DNA of 64,000 nt from [Erwinia] mediterraneensis (GCF_900604315.1 NZ_LR026978.1:3792013-3856012), one strand, 5' to 3'. Positions 47,590-58,029 are shown, counted from the first letter of the stretch. The notes: a model not told the origin generated them from the letters alone. Made by a program: numbers and translations.

Positions 47590-48483
47590 TTAACCTGCTC
47601 CTTCTACAACGCGTCGCCGCAGCCAGCCGGAAAAGGTATCCAGCAGCGACACCACCAGCACGATCAGCAGCAGCGTGATGCTGACCTGGTCGTGGCGGTC
47701 CAGTTTAATATTGGTCATCAGCTCCTGGCCTATGCCACCAGCGCCAACCAGCCCGAGGATGGTGGAAGAGCGAAAGTTAATTTCCAGCCGCATAAAACTG
47801 TAGGAGAGAAACAGCGGCTTGACCTGCGGCCAGAAGGCGAAGCGCATCCGCTGCAGTTTGCTGGCGCCACAGGCGGCCAGGCCGCGCACCGGTTTATCGG
47901 AGGCGCTCTCAATCGCCTCATAAAACAGTTTCGTCAGGCTGCCGATGGCATGCAGCGCCAGCGCCAGAAAGCCCGGAACCGCCCCGATGCCAAACGCCAT
48001 CACAAACATCACTGCCCAGGCGAGTTCCGGCATGGTACGCAGAAACGCCACCAGCGAGCGAATCGCCAGCCGCACGCTGGCCGGGGTTTGGGTATTTCCG
48101 GCGGCAAAAAAGGCCAGCACGGCGGCCACCACAACGGCGATCAGCGTTGAGGCGATCGCCAGCTGCAGCGTTTCCCAGATCAGCGGCAGCTGCACCGGCA
48201 GGCGGTAGCCCCAGTACGCCAGCGATCCTGCAGTTTTGCCGTCGGCAAACAGCAGCGGCAGATGCAGCACCGGTAGGGTCTGCAGAATATAATCAAAAAA
48301 TTGCGGCAGCGATTGCCAGATGGTCAGCAAATCAAATTCCGCCAGCTGGCCTGCGCTCAGCCAGAGCGTCACCAGCAGCAACGACCAGAGCAGATTAGCG
48401 CGCTTTTGCTGGCTGCGGATGCGTTGGTAGTAACGTTCGAAGTCGCTCAACGTGAATTTCTCGCAGAGTGGTGACGGCCTCAC
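47590..48483 (-). CDS. phnE: Phosphonate ABC permease PhnE (first copy)
   Basis: 297 residues. LIWETLQLAIASTLIAVVVAAVLAFFAAGNT and EINFRSSTILGLVGAGGIGQEL mark a PhnE family permease. The start is poorly defined: GTG 48483 is the only usual start in the upper frame but has no clear ribosome binding site, and an internal TTG about 12 codons on is possible. It lies 29 bp after phnD. Confidence 0.9.
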   Translation of the reverse strand: MRPSPLCEKFTLSDFERYYQRIRSQQKRANLLWSLLLVTLWLSAGQLAEFDLLTIWQSLPQFFDYILQTLPVLHLPLLFADGKTAGSLAYWGYRLPVQLPLIWETLQLAIASTLIAVVVAAVLAFFAAGNTQTPASVRLAIRSLVAFLRTMPELAWAVMFVMAFGIGAVPGFLALALHAIGSLTKLFYEAIESASDKPVRGLAACGASKLQRMRFAFWPQVKPLFLSYSFMRLEINFRSSTILGLVGAGGIGQELMTNIKLDRHDQVSITLLLIVLVVSLLDTFSGWLRRRVVEGAG

Positions 48484-48512
48484 GCGCCGCAGCGGCAGCG
48501 TGAGGCTCAGGA

Positions 48513-49448
48513 TTATCCGCGGCTGCCCTTCATCAGCTCGCGCTTCATATCAATAACGTTCTGGTAGTCCGCCAGGGTCGCCGGACCGATATGTTGCGTG
48601 CCGCCCATCGCCCGGATAAAGCAGTCATGCTCTTCCGTGTCCAGCTTCTTAATGGCGGCAACCACTTGCTGTTTAAAATCAGCGGGTAACTTATTGCTTA
48701 CCAGAATTGGGCCGTTGGGGATCAGCGGCGACTGCCAGATAATGCGAATCTGTTTCATCAGGTCAGGGTGATCCATGCGAATCAGGCGGTTAAAGGCGCC
48801 CGCGGTATAGCCCTGGTCGTAATCGCCCACCAGCGAAGCCCAGGTAACGGCGCCCTCGAACTGCTGGTTGAGCACGCCGAGAATGTCCTGTTCGTGCCCC
48901 CCGGAGAAGGTGACGCTGGAGAAGAAGCCGTTGTAGTTATCATCGACGCTGCCGCCGAAAGCTTTCTTGAACGCCTGGTTCGGCATCAGAAAGCCGGAGG
49001 TAGAGTCGGGATCGGCCATGCCAAACGCTTTCCCTTTCAGATCGTTCAGCGTCTGATAGGGGCTGTCCGCTTTGACAATCACTACCGAGTGGTAGCCTCG
49101 CGACTGATCCTTGTCATCCACGGCGATACCCACAATATCCACCGCATCAGGGTCCTGCAGATAGACCGAGGCAAAAGAGGCGGGCGACATGCTCAACACC
49201 AGATCCACCTTTCCGCCCAGCAATCCCTGAATCACCCCGGAGTAGTCAGAGGCGTTACGCAGCCGGGTATTCACATTCAGCTCTTTATCGAAAAACGCTT
49301 TCACACACTGGTTGTCGCCAATCTGCTGGGTAGCGTTCTGTCCGCCGAGAATACCGAGGTTCAACTCCTTCGGTGCATCCGCTGCATGTGCGCCAAACGC
49401 CATCAGCGCGCCAGTAAAAATTGCCACTACTTTTGCTTTTATATTCAT
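48513..49448 (-). CDS. phnD: Phosphonate-binding protein PhnD
   Basis: 311 residues with a signal peptide (NIKAKVVAIFTGALMAFGAHA). LNLGILGGQNATQQIGDNQC and YHSVVIVKADSPYQTLNDLKG match PhnD, and FGMADPDSTSGFLMPN is the ligand-site loop. ATG 49448 has AAGG before it; the open frame extends 17 residues into phnC. It lies 22 bp after phnC. Confidence 0.92.
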   Translation of the reverse strand: MNIKAKVVAIFTGALMAFGAHAADAPKELNLGILGGQNATQQIGDNQCVKAFFDKELNVNTRLRNASDYSGVIQGLLGGKVDLVLSMSPASFASVYLQDPDAVDIVGIAVDDKDQSRGYHSVVIVKADSPYQTLNDLKGKAFGMADPDSTSGFLMPNQAFKKAFGGSVDDNYNGFFSSVTFSGGHEQDILGVLNQQFEGAVTWASLVGDYDQGYTAGAFNRLIRMDHPDLMKQIRIIWQSPLIPNGPILVSNKLPADFKQQVVAAIKKLDTEEHDCFIRAMGGTQHIGPATLADYQNVIDMKRELMKGSRG

Positions 49449-49470
49449 TGCCTTATTGTTTCCCGATCGT

Positions 49471-50301
49471 TTAATGAAGTTGGTTGATTTCATCGCCATA
49501 CAGCTGGTGCAACAGCGTGTCGGTCAGGTGCGAAGGATGGCCGTCAAACAGGATCTCGCCGCGCTGAATGCCAATCACCCGCGTGCACCAGCTTTTCACC
49601 AGCTCAATGGAGTGCAGGTTGACCATCACACTGATGCCCTGCTCGCTCACCTGACGCAGCACTTCCATAATGCGCCGGGTGTTTTTCGGATCGAGCGAGG
49701 CGACCGGCTCATCGGCCAGCAGGATTTTTGGGTTCTGCATCAGCGCGCGACAGATGGCGACGCGCTGCATCTGTCCGCCGGAGAGGTTTTCCGCCCGCTG
49801 CAGCGCCTGCGGCAGCATGTTCATCCACTGCAGCAGCGCAATCGCCCGCGCGCGATCGGCTTCAGAGAAAATTTTCAGAAAGGATTTCAGCGTCGGGGTC
49901 TGGCTCAGCCGCCCCAGCAGCACGTTGGTTAACACATCCAGCCGCGGCACCAGACAGAAGTCCTGGAAGATCATGCCGCACTCGCTGCGCCATTTGCGCA
50001 GCTGGCGGCTGTTCAGCGTCACCAGATTGCGATCGACCTGCCCGTCACGCAGGCTGAGCACCGCGCCCTGACTGGCGCTGACGGTGCCGTTAAGCATATG
50101 CAACAGCGTGGATTTCCCCGCCCCCGAGCGTCCGATCACCGCCACCAGTTCGCCCGCATGCAGATCGAAACTGATGTTTTTCAGCACCTGGTGCTCACCG
50201 TACGCCTTGCTGAGCTGCTGTACCGATAACACTTTGCGCGCGCCGGACGCCACAGGTTCAAACGCATTATCGACCACGGTTTTCAGTAGGGCCTGTGCCA
50301 T
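49471..50301 (-). CDS. phnC: Phosphonate ABC ATPase PhnC
   Basis: 276 residues. Walker [10 protein letters not shown], signature [11 protein letters not shown], Walker [13 protein letters not shown], with the H-loop as [11 protein letters not shown] 50301 is chosen because TGGAG sits 8 bp upstream; ATGs at 50313, 50334 and 50340 are in frame with poorer sites. It heads phnCDEE and has a strong Pho box 60-99 bp upstream. Confidence 0.92.
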   Translation of the reverse strand: MAQALLKTVVDNAFEPVASGARKVLSVQQLSKAYGEHQVLKNISFDLHAGELVAVIGRSGAGKSTLLHMLNGTVSASQGAVLSLRDGQVDRNLVTLNSRQLRKWRSECGMIFQDFCLVPRLDVLTNVLLGRLSQTPTLKSFLKIFSEADRARAIALLQWMNMLPQALQRAENLSGGQMQRVAICRALMQNPKILLADEPVASLDPKNTRRIMEVLRQVSEQGISVMVNLHSIELVKSWCTRVIGIQRGEILFDGHPSHLTDTLLHQLYGDEINQLH

Positions 50302-50360
50302 GTTGCACTCCATATCTTCAGGGAAAGCGATCATTTTCACGCTTATTAAGGGGTTGCCGG

Positions 50361-50400
50361 ATGAAGGGTTGATGACAGCGAGATGATCAAACGGTGACAG
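50361..50400 (-). promoter_or_regulatory. Pho box upstream of phnC
   Basis: On the minus strand four half-sites follow at exact 11-bp spacing: CTGTCAC, TGATCAT, CTCG-CTGTCAT and CCTTCAT (start positions 50400, 50389, 50378 and 50367 on the given strand). Two match the PhoB half-site consensus perfectly. The box sits in the phnP-phnC gap, so phnCDEE has its own phosphate-controlled promoter. Confidence 0.8.
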
Positions 50401-50405
50401 CGGCT

Positions 50406-51158
50406 TCAGCGCGCAAGATCCAGCTGCAGGTGATCGCGCGCCACCGAAACCGCGGGCGGAAGCGCGTGGCTCAGCAGCCAGCGATCGACATCGTGACTCA
50501 GGTGCGTCAGCCAGGTCTGGCGTGCGGCCAGACTCCGCGCGATCGCCAGCGCCTGCGTCACATCATTATGGTTACCCGGCCCGTCACGCGGCGCGTCGTT
50601 GCAGTCAATCACCAGATGATCGATGGTGAGGGTGCTGAGAAATTCCGCTGTCGCAGCGGGAAGCCCGCAGGTGTCGCACAGCCAGGCGAGCCGCGTACCT
50701 TGCCAGTCGAACAGATAGCCATACGTCAGTTTTGAATGTTGTAACAACAGCGGCGTGACCCACAGTTCGCCAAACGCCCAGGCCACATAAGGGGTCAGCG
50801 CCGGGCGGAAATCGAGCAGACCAGGATGCTTCAGCAGATCGTCACACCCCTGCTCATCGGGCGGTCCCCAGACCGGAATGCGCGCGCCGCACCCCCAGCG
50901 CAGGGAGAAAAGACCCTGTACATGATCCATATGATAATGAGTGAGTAAAATGCCCGACAGCTCGCCGGGGCGAAAGCGCTGCTCCAGTAGCGGCTGCCCG
51001 CCATCCAGCAAAATAGTTTCGCTGCCCGCCTGAATCAGCGCGCTACAGGGCGTACGGCGGCGCCAGGGTTCATGCCGCGCACGCAGGCAGGCGCTGCAGT
51101 CGCAGCCAAACAGCGGTGCCGCCTGGACGCCGCCGGTGCCGAGAAAAGTCAGCTTCAT
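50406..51158 (-). CDS. phnP: Phosphodiesterase PhnP
   Basis: 250 residues of the metallo-beta-lactamase fold. [10 protein letters not shown] supplies HxHxDH, and the cysteines in [12 protein letters not shown] match the structural zinc site of E. coli PhnP. The enzyme hydrolyses 5-phosphoribosyl 1,2-cyclic phosphate, the C-P lyase product, to ribose bisphosphate. Start overlaps the phnN stop (ATGA). Confidence 0.93.
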   Translation of the reverse strand: MKLTFLGTGGVQAAPLFGCDCSACLRARHEPWRRRTPCSALIQAGSETILLDGGQPLLEQRFRPGELSGILLTHYHMDHVQGLFSLRWGCGARIPVWGPPDEQGCDDLLKHPGLLDFRPALTPYVAWAFGELWVTPLLLQHSKLTYGYLFDWQGTRLAWLCDTCGLPAATAEFLSTLTIDHLVIDCNDAPRDGPGNHNDVTQALAIARSLAARQTWLTHLSHDVDRWLLSHALPPAVSVARDHLQLDLAR

Positions 51159-51691
51159 GGTGCGTTCTCCAGCAGCAGACGCAGCTGCTGCAACGTCTGC
51201 TGCAGCGAGCCGTTATTATTCAGAGCCAGGCAACCGGCGGGCAGCGGCTGCGCCGCCCGCTGCAGGCGCTGCGCGATTTCCGCCTCGCTCTCGCGTCCGC
51301 GCTGTCGCAGGCGCGCCGCCAGCACCTCCGGCGTGACCTGCAGGCAGAGCGGCAGCAGCCGCTGGCCGTAGCGTTCACGCGCCTGGGGCAGATGCAGACG
51401 GGATCCGTTCACCAGTACGTGGCAGTCGCGTGCCAGCCAGTACTCAATTTCCAGCCCCAGCCCGTAGTGATAGCCGTGCGCCTGCCAGCAAAGGACGAAT
51501 AACCCCAGCTGGCGACGGCGGTGAAACTCCTGCTCGCTGAGCGCAATATGGTTTTCGCCCCCGGCATGGGCCGCACGCGTGATATAGCGATGGGCCACCA
51601 CCAGGCGGGCGGGCGGCGCTTCACCCAGGGCGGAGAGCAGGCTGTCCTTGCCCGACCCCGAAGGGCCACAAAGCCAGATCAGGCGCGCCAT
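51155..51691 (-). CDS. phnN: Ribose 1,5-bisphosphokinase PhnN
   Basis: 178 residues, guanylate-kinase-like. The P-loop GPSGSGKDS at residues 9-17, then RYITRAAHAGGENHIALSEQEF, as in E. coli PhnN. It phosphorylates ribose 1,5-bisphosphate to PRPP, linking phosphonate use to nucleotide synthesis. Start overlaps the phnM stop by one base. Confidence 0.93.
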   Translation of the reverse strand: MARLIWLCGPSGSGKDSLLSALGEAPPARLVVAHRYITRAAHAGGENHIALSEQEFHRRRQLGLFVLCWQAHGYHYGLGLEIEYWLARDCHVLVNGSRLHLPQARERYGQRLLPLCLQVTPEVLAARLRQRGRESEAEIAQRLQRAAQPLPAGCLALNNNGSLQQTLQQLRLLLENAP

Positions 51692-52827
51692 CAGTAGACT
51701 CTCCTGCCCTGCACCCAGACATGATTGACATGAGGATGCCCATGTTCAGTATGGACCAGCAGCAGATCGGCACGCAGCCCTTCCGCAATGCGCCCGCGAT
51801 CCGTCAGCCCCAGCGCGCGTGCCGGATTACGGCTCACCAGTGCGCTGGCCTGCGGCAGATCAAGCGTATTGCGCTCATCGGCCGCCAGCCGGAATAGCGC
51901 GTCCAGCAGGCTGGCGGGATAATAGTCGGAGGAGAGAATATCCAGCAGACCGCGTTCTGCCAGCTGCCAGGCGGCCACGTTGCCGGAGTGCGAGGCGCCG
52001 CGCACAATGTTAGGCGCGCCCATCAGCACCTGCATTCCGCAGTCACGCGAGGCAGCTGCGGCTTCCAGCGTGGTCGGGAACTCAGCAATGGCGCTGCCAA
52101 TGGCCCGCGAGGCCTGGACCTGCGCCACGGTGGCATCATCATGACTGGCGATGGCGATGGCGCGCGCCCGGCAGTGCGCCGCGATCGCTTCACGATTGGG
52201 CTGCGACCAGCTGGCGGCCAGCTGCATCTGCTCATGCTCAAACGCCGCCATCTGCTGGTCGTTAAGCTGGTATTTGCCCTGGTAGTATTCGCGGTATTTT
52301 TCCAGCGAGACGAACTGGCGCTGACCGGGCGAATGGTCCATCAGCGACACCAGCGCCAGTTCCGGCGTCGCCATCAGCGCTTCAAACAGCGGCAGCGTGC
52401 TGTGGTGCGGCAGTTCACAGCGCAGATGCAGCAGATGTGCGGCGCGGTTCAGCCCCTTGCGCTGACTGTCGCGGATGGCGCCGATCATCTTGTTCAGATT
52501 GTCGAGGCGATGACCGCCGTCGCGCACGTCCCCGACCGCAATGGCGTCCAGCACCGTGGTAATGCCGCTGGCGACCATTAGCGCATCATGGCTGCTCATC
52601 GCAGAGTGCGCCGGCCAGTCCACTTTCGGGCGTGGGGTAAAAAATTTGTCGAGATTGTCGGTATGCAATTCGACCAGCCCCGGTAACAGCCAGCCCCCCT
52701 CGCCGTCCAGCGCCGCGGGCAGTTGACTGGCGCTGTCGCTGAAGCTGGCAATGATGCCGTCACGTATCTCCAGCGAGCCTGCTACCACTTCATGTTCCAG
52801 CACCATCCTGACATTATTGACGATCAT
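51691..52827 (-). CDS. phnM: RPnTP hydrolase PhnM
   Basis: 378 residues of the amidohydrolase fold. [21 protein letters not shown] carries the metal-binding HxD variant; [13 protein letters not shown] and [13 protein letters not shown] hold later metal residues. It removes pyrophosphate from the alpha-D-ribose-1-alkylphosphonate 5-triphosphate. ATG overlaps the phnL stop (ATGA). Confidence 0.94.
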   Translation of the reverse strand: MIVNNVRMVLEHEVVAGSLEIRDGIIASFSDSASQLPAALDGEGGWLLPGLVELHTDNLDKFFTPRPKVDWPAHSAMSSHDALMVASGITTVLDAIAVGDVRDGGHRLDNLNKMIGAIRDSQRKGLNRAAHLLHLRCELPHHSTLPLFEALMATPELALVSLMDHSPGQRQFVSLEKYREYYQGKYQLNDQQMAAFEHEQMQLAASWSQPNREAIAAHCRARAIAIASHDDATVAQVQASRAIGSAIAEFPTTLEAAAASRDCGMQVLMGAPNIVRGASHSGNVAAWQLAERGLLDILSSDYYPASLLDALFRLAADERNTLDLPQASALVSRNPARALGLTDRGRIAEGLRADLLLVHTEHGHPHVNHVWVQGRRVY

Positions 52828-53543
52828 GCTTCGACCCCCGTCTGCAGCGGCTGCATAACGTGCAGGCGATCCGCGACGCGCTCACGCACCGCTTCATCAT
52901 GAAAAATGCCGACAATCGCCGTCCCCTGGGCACGCGCCTGCTCAATCAGTTCCACCACCGCGGCACTGTTGGCGCTGTCGAGCGAGGCGGTGGGTTCATC
53001 CAGCAACAGCACGGGATATTCTGCAATAAAGCCGCGGGCGATATTGACGCGCTGCTGCTCGCCGCCGGAAAAGGTGGCAGGCGGCAGCGTCCAGAGCCGC
53101 TCCGGTACGTTAAGGCGCGTCAGCAGCGCTTTCGCCCGCGCTTCGCAACGGGTGCGCGCCACGCCACGCTCCAGCAGCGGCTGCATCACAATTTCCAGTG
53201 TCGGCACGCGCGGGATCACGCGCAGGAACTGGCTGACCCAGCCCAGCGTGTCACGCCGGATAGCGAGGATCTGGCGTGCCGGGGCATTGACCATATCGAC
53301 CCACTCCCCCTGATGGCGCAGCCAGATATGGCCGCTGTTAGCCTGATAATTGCCGTAAAGGGCGCGCAGCAGCGTCGATTTACCGCTGCCGGAATGCCCA
53401 TGCAGCACCACGCATTCGCCGCTGTTTACCGCCAGGCTCACAGCCTGCAGCACCGGCAGCGCAACGCCGTTCTGGTTATGCAGTACAAAGGTTTTGCTGA
53501 GGTTCTCTACGCGCAGCTGAGTATTCATTATTGTTTCCGTCAT
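52824..53543 (-). CDS. phnL: C-P lyase subunit PhnL (ABC-type ATPase)
   Basis: 239 residues. Walker [10 protein letters not shown], signature [14 protein letters not shown], Walker [12 protein letters not shown], and [31 protein letters not shown] matches E. coli PhnL. It is part of the C-P lyase machinery and not a transporter. ATG 53543 overlaps the phnK stop (TAATG); ATG 53528 has a better GGAA site and is possible. Confidence 0.93.
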   Translation of the reverse strand: MTETIMNTQLRVENLSKTFVLHNQNGVALPVLQAVSLAVNSGECVVLHGHSGSGKSTLLRALYGNYQANSGHIWLRHQGEWVDMVNAPARQILAIRRDTLGWVSQFLRVIPRVPTLEIVMQPLLERGVARTRCEARAKALLTRLNVPERLWTLPPATFSGGEQQRVNIARGFIAEYPVLLLDEPTASLDSANSAAVVELIEQARAQGTAIVGIFHDEAVRERVADRLHVMQPLQTGVEA

Positions 53544-54304
53544 TAATTGAGTACCGAAGAAACCAGCAGCTGGGTGTAAGCGTGTTGTGGGTCGTCCAGC
53601 ACGCGGTCGGTTAATCCGCTCTCCACGACCCGGCCCTGTTTCATCACCAGCAGCCGGTGCGCCAGCAGACGGGCCACGCCGAGATCGTGGGTTACGATCA
53701 CCACCGCCAGATTCAGCTCGCGTACCAGGGTACGCAGCAGGTCAAGCAGACGCGCCTGTACCGACACATCCAGGCCGCCGGTGGGTTCATCCATGAAGAC
53801 CAGTCTGGGCTGTGTCACCAGGTTGCGGGCAATCTGCAGGCGCTGCTGCATGCCGCCGGAAAAAGTGACCGGCAGATCGTCGATACGTCCGGCCAGGATC
53901 TCTACCTCATGCAGCCAGCGACTGGCCTGCTGACGGATGTCGCCGTAGTGACGCTGCCCTACCGCCATCAGCCGCTCGCCGATATTGCCGCCAGCCGTAA
54001 CCTGGGGACGCAGGCCGTCAAGGGGATGCTGATGCACCACGCCCCATTCGGTACGCAGCAGGCGTCGGCGATCGCTCTCGCTCATGCTGTAAAGCTCGCG
54101 GTCGCAGTAATGCACGCTGCCCTGCTGCGGTGGCAGGCGGGCGGAAATCGCGTGTAACAGGGTGGTTTTGCCGGATCCGGATTCGCCCACAATGCCCAGC
54201 ACTTCTCCCGGAAAGAGCTCAAAACTGACCTCTTCAACGCCTTTTCCCGCAGCATAAAGATGGGTAAGGTTATTCACCGCAAGCAGCGGTCGTTCACTGT
54301 GCAT
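53543..54304 (-). CDS. phnK: C-P lyase subunit PhnK (ABC-type ATPase)
   Basis: 253 residues. Walker [25 protein letters not shown], Walker [17 protein letters not shown], and [17 protein letters not shown], as in E. coli PhnK, which binds the PhnGHIJ core at PhnJ. ATG 54304 (MHSERP) is chosen, with AGGA about 9 bp upstream; the open frame extends 16 residues into phnJ. It overlaps the phnJ end by 11 bp. Confidence 0.93.
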   Translation of the reverse strand: MHSERPLLAVNNLTHLYAAGKGVEEVSFELFPGEVLGIVGESGSGKTTLLHAISARLPPQQGSVHYCDRELYSMSESDRRRLLRTEWGVVHQHPLDGLRPQVTAGGNIGERLMAVGQRHYGDIRQQASRWLHEVEILAGRIDDLPVTFSGGMQQRLQIARNLVTQPRLVFMDEPTGGLDVSVQARLLDLLRTLVRELNLAVVIVTHDLGVARLLAHRLLVMKQGRVVESGLTDRVLDDPQHAYTQLLVSSVLN

Positions 54305-55142
54305 TTTTCTGTTCCTGCTGCTGATGGCAAAAATCGGTGTCGGAGCAGACAAACAGGCGCGTGCCCTGATCGTCCATCACAATTTCGTCGAGATAGCTGT
54401 GGCGTGAACCACAGAGCGCACAGGGCGCTTCCCAGCTCTGGATCTGGAAGGGGTGATCCTCAAAGTCGAGGCTCTCTACCTTGCAATACGGCGGCAGCGC
54501 GTAGATGCGTTTCTCGCGCCCGGCACCAAACAGCTGTAGCGCGGGCATCATGTGCATTTTCGGATTGTCGAATTTGGGGATGGGCGAAGGATCCATCACA
54601 TAGCGATCGTTCACTTTCACCGGGTAGGCATAGGTGGTCGCAATATGGCCGTAGCGGGCGATATCTTCATAGAGTTTCACCTGCATAACGCCGTACTCCT
54701 CCAGCGCATGCATTTTGCGCGTCTCCGTCTCGCGCGGTTCGATGAAACGCAACGGCTCCGGGATCGGCACCTGATAAATCAGGATTTGATCCTCCTGCAG
54801 CGGCGTTTCCGGAATACGGTGGCGCGTCTGAATCAGGGTAGCCTCCGCCGTGCGCTCGCTGGTGGCGGCTCCGCTGACGCGCTGAAAAAAGCGGCGAATA
54901 GAGACCGCGTTAGTGGTGTCGTCCGCCCCCTGGTCGATCACCTTCAGTACATCCTGCTCGCCAATCAGGCTGGCGGTGAGTTGAATGCCGCCGGTGCCCC
55001 AGCCGTAGGGCATCGGCATTTCGCGTCCGGCAAAAGGCACCTGATAGCCCGGGATCGCCACCGCTTTCAGCATGGCGCGCCGGAGTGTACGTTTGCTCTG
55101 CTCGTCGAGATAACCGCTGTTATAACCCGTTAGTTCACTCAT
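54294..55142 (-). CDS. phnJ: C-P lyase catalytic subunit PhnJ
   Basis: 282 residues, the radical SAM enzyme that breaks the C-P bond. The C-terminal cysteines in APCALCGSRHSY and LFVCSDTDFC match the three 4Fe-4S ligands and the catalytic Cys of E. coli PhnJ. A further Cys lies in PPYCKVESLDFED. Part of the PhnGHIJ core. It overlaps phnI by 8 bp. Confidence 0.95.
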   Translation of the reverse strand: MSELTGYNSGYLDEQSKRTLRRAMLKAVAIPGYQVPFAGREMPMPYGWGTGGIQLTASLIGEQDVLKVIDQGADDTTNAVSIRRFFQRVSGAATSERTAEATLIQTRHRIPETPLQEDQILIYQVPIPEPLRFIEPRETETRKMHALEEYGVMQVKLYEDIARYGHIATTYAYPVKVNDRYVMDPSPIPKFDNPKMHMMPALQLFGAGREKRIYALPPYCKVESLDFEDHPFQIQSWEAPCALCGSRHSYLDEIVMDDQGTRLFVCSDTDFCHQQQEQKNAQ

Positions 55143-56211
55143 GATTCTGCTCCTGCCAGGCCTGACGCAGCTGCTTCAGCAGGGTCAGTTCCGCCTGAAA
55201 ATCGACGTAGTGCGGCAGCTTGAGATGAGACACAAAGCCAGCGGCTTCAACGTTATCCGCGTGCGACAGCACGAACTCTTCATCCTGCGCCGGACTGGTA
55301 ATGCGTTCATCCTGTTCCCGCACCTGCAGCGCGCGCTCCACCAGCGCCATCGCCATCGCTTTGCGCTCGGCCCGCCCAAATACCAGTCCGTAGCCGCGCG
55401 TAAAGTGCGGCGGGCGTTCCCCCTTGTCGGTAAAGCCGTTGACCATTTCACACTCCGTGAGCAGCAGCTCACCGATTTCGACCGGAAAACCCAGCTCTTC
55501 CGGGCAAACCGAGACAGTGACGTAGCCGGTGCGGATCTCGCCAGCAAAGGGATGGGTGCGGCCATAACCGCGCTGCGTAGAGTAGCCGAGCGCCAGCAGA
55601 AAGCCTTCGTCGCCGCGCACCAGTTGCTGCAGCCGGACAGCGCGCGAGGCCGGAAACTGCAGCGGTTCACGGGTGATATCACCCGGCTCGCTGCCATCAT
55701 CCTCTTCTGCCGCCGCCAGGCCCTCTGCGCTCATCATGCTGAACATGTGCGGGCAGTTTTCCGGCAGCTGCTGGTCATCACGCGGCGACGCGGGCGTTTC
55801 GCCATTCGCCAGCAGGGTAAAATCGAGCAGGCGGTGACTGTAGTCATAAGTGGGTCCCAGCACCTGACCACCGGGCAGATCCTTGTAGACGGCGGAGATG
55901 CGCCGCTCAATGCGCATCGACTGCGTATTCAGCGGCTGGCTCCCGGTCAGGCGCGGCAGCGTGGTACGGTAGGCGCGCAGCAGAAAGATCGCTTCCACCA
56001 GATCGCCGCTCGCCTGTTTAATCGCCAGCGCAGCCAGTTCGGCATCGTAAATGCCCCCTTCGGTCATCACCCGATCCACCGCCAGGCCGAGCTGTGCCGC
56101 AATCTGGTCACAGGTCAGTTCAGCAATGTTGCGATTGCCCCGGCGCAGATCAGCCTGCAACTGATGGGCGTGGGCAATGGCCTTTTCACCGCCTTTGACT
56201 GCTACATACAT
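55135..56211 (-). CDS. phnI: C-P lyase core subunit PhnI
   Basis: 358 residues. MYVAVKGGEKAIAHAHQLQ and LAVDRVMTEGGIYDAELAAL match E. coli PhnI, which with PhnG, H and L attaches methylphosphonate to the ribose C1 of ATP. ATG 56211 is set by this match and by GGAGG 7 bp before it; GTG 56217 is less likely. It overlaps phnH by 10 bp. Confidence 0.94.
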   Translation of the reverse strand: MYVAVKGGEKAIAHAHQLQADLRRGNRNIAELTCDQIAAQLGLAVDRVMTEGGIYDAELAALAIKQASGDLVEAIFLLRAYRTTLPRLTGSQPLNTQSMRIERRISAVYKDLPGGQVLGPTYDYSHRLLDFTLLANGETPASPRDDQQLPENCPHMFSMMSAEGLAAAEEDDGSEPGDITREPLQFPASRAVRLQQLVRGDEGFLLALGYSTQRGYGRTHPFAGEIRTGYVTVSVCPEELGFPVEIGELLLTECEMVNGFTDKGERPPHFTRGYGLVFGRAERKAMAMALVERALQVREQDERITSPAQDEEFVLSHADNVEAAGFVSHLKLPHYVDFQAELTLLKQLRQAWQEQNHE

Positions 56212-56786
56212 GCGCACACCTCCACCCGGGTCGTGCGCGGCACGGCCATTGCCGTTTCGCCACAGGTAAAAATAAAATCGACGCCCTGCGGAAAGGGATG
56301 CGGGCGATCACACAGATAAGCCAGCACGCGCTGAGGCAACCTGGGGGCGATAGCCCGCGGCTCGCGCAGCCCCGGTCCGCTAAGCCGGAGCGTCAGGCCG
56401 CCGCTGAGCCCGGCCACGTCAATGATCAGGGTGCTGCTTTTTTCCGGCGCGAGAGAGTCGCCTGCGGCAAACAGGCCGGGGTCGGGATTGCTGGCGCCCG
56501 CCAGCAGCGCAAAAGGGGCGTCGCTGTGCGACGCAATCGGCACGCCGGTGTGAAAGCGCAGATTGGTGCGTAGCGTCTGGTTGTCGAGGGCGGGATCGAT
56601 CCACAGCGGACTCTCCTGATCCACCAGCGTCAGCAGTACGGCGGTGGCCGCCGGTGACAGCGTTTCCCAGCCCTGCTGCAACGGCAGCGATACCACGACG
56701 CCCGGTTCACTCATTGCTTTTAACAGGCGGCGAAAGGCGCTTTGCGCATCGGCTACCGGATGGTTAAAACTTGCCAGTAAACTCAT
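56202..56786 (-). CDS. phnH: C-P lyase core subunit PhnH
   Basis: 194 residues. ASFNHPVADAQSAFRRLLKA followed by MSEPGV, and a C-terminal RTTRVEVC, as in PhnH. It belongs to the PhnGHIJ core. The ATG overlaps the phnG stop (ATGA), so translation is coupled. Confidence 0.93.
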   Translation of the reverse strand: MSLLASFNHPVADAQSAFRRLLKAMSEPGVVVSLPLQQGWETLSPAATAVLLTLVDQESPLWIDPALDNQTLRTNLRFHTGVPIASHSDAPFALLAGASNPDPGLFAAGDSLAPEKSSTLIIDVAGLSGGLTLRLSGPGLREPRAIAPRLPQRVLAYLCDRPHPFPQGVDFIFTCGETAMAVPRTTRVEVCACM

Positions 56787-57232
56787 CAGTTATCTCCACG
56801 AACCAGCGTAAAAAAGTCCACCTTGCTGCCGGCAATTTCCCGGGCGCGTAGCTGACGCTGCTCAGCACGCAGCGCCGCCAGCGGCGCGATAATCTGCTCC
56901 TGCAGCAGCAAACGGGTTTCCGCCTGTTGCAACAGGGCATCGATCAGGGCGCAGCGCTCGGCATGCGGCCGGTTGCGTCCCAGCACATAGCTGTAGCCCA
57001 GAGTGCCGTCTTCCAGCGCCACGACGGCGCGTGTCAGGGTGGCATCGCCCAGCACAAAGCGTTGTCCGGTAGCACCCATCCGCCCCTGCAGACGCGTCAG
57101 GCCGGTTTCCGCCGGGCGTATCAGACGAAATGACGGGTTGAGATTCAGCGCCTGCCAGCGCGCCTTCAGGGTGTCGGCATCGCTGTGGGCAAGGACTGAA
57201 AGCCAGTGCTGACGTGCAGTTAGCTGTTCCAT
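56786..57232 (-). CDS. phnG: C-P lyase core subunit PhnG
   Basis: 148 residues. RPAETGLTRLQGRMGATGQRF, then FVLGDATLTRAVV and GYSYVLGRNRPHAERCALID, match PhnG of the C-P lyase core. The start overlaps the phnF stop (TAATG). Confidence 0.94.
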   Translation of the reverse strand: MEQLTARQHWLSVLAHSDADTLKARWQALNLNPSFRLIRPAETGLTRLQGRMGATGQRFVLGDATLTRAVVALEDGTLGYSYVLGRNRPHAERCALIDALLQQAETRLLLQEQIIAPLAALRAEQRQLRAREIAGSKVDFFTLVRGDN

Positions 57233-57951
57233 TAATGCTCCAGGGTGAGTTCAATCATGTCGCCGCGCGTCAGGCTGACCGAATACTCCGCCAGCTGACC
57301 ATCGGTGGTTTTGTTCAGGGTGCGCACGCAGAGCAGCGGCAGCTGCTGGACAATTTCCAGCTGCTTACACTCTTTCGCCTGCGCACTGCGGGTGCTGATA
57401 CTGGTCTGCGCGCGCCGCAGCTGCACGCCGACCTGCTGATGCAGCCACGCATGCAGCGAGCCGCTGTGAAACTGTTGCAGCGCTGGCCACCAGGAGAGCT
57501 CGGGCAGGTAGTGATTAATCAGGCTCATCGGCACGCCATTTACCCGGCGCAGCGTGCGCAGATGGATGACCCGGGCACCCTCCTGACACGCCAGCGCCTG
57601 AGCCACCTCCGCGCCGGCTGGTCGCACTACGGCCAGCAGGCGTTCGCTGGTGGGATGGCTGCCCTGTTCCAGCAGGTTCTGACTGAAGCGCGCCTGGGCG
57701 TGCAGGGGATAGTGATAAGGACGCATCAGTACCAGGGTGCCTACTCCGTGACGGCGCTGCAGCAGCCCTTTGTTGACCAGCTCATCCACCGCACGACGCA
57801 GCGTATGGCGATTCACGGCGTACTGCGCCGCCAGCTGGTGTTCAGACGGGAGATAGTCACCACAGCGATAGCCCTCGCGCAACCGTTGCTCCAGCTGCGC
57901 GGCAATCGCCTGGTAGAGAGTGGTCGGATGTCTGGATAACTCCGTCGCCAT
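57232..57951 (-). CDS. phnF: Phosphonate operon regulator PhnF (GntR/HutC)
   Basis: 239 residues. N-terminal winged helix LPSEHQLAAQYAVNRHTLRRAVDELVNKGLL, C-terminal UTRA effector domain from about residue 95 (LLAVVRPAGAEVAQALACQEGARVIHLRTLRRVNGVPMSL). It is the first gene of phnFGHIJKLMNP and a likely local repressor. Confidence 0.93.
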   Translation of the reverse strand: MATELSRHPTTLYQAIAAQLEQRLREGYRCGDYLPSEHQLAAQYAVNRHTLRRAVDELVNKGLLQRRHGVGTLVLMRPYHYPLHAQARFSQNLLEQGSHPTSERLLAVVRPAGAEVAQALACQEGARVIHLRTLRRVNGVPMSLINHYLPELSWWPALQQFHSGSLHAWLHQQVGVQLRRAQTSISTRSAQAKECKQLEIVQQLPLLCVRTLNKTTDGQLAEYSVSLTRGDMIELTLEH

Positions 57952-58029
57952 GAAGACCTCAAACAGTAAAGGTTGCAGGAACGCAGCGAATGCCCTGTCT
58001 GCGTGACGGCATTACCTTGACGCAGCGAG

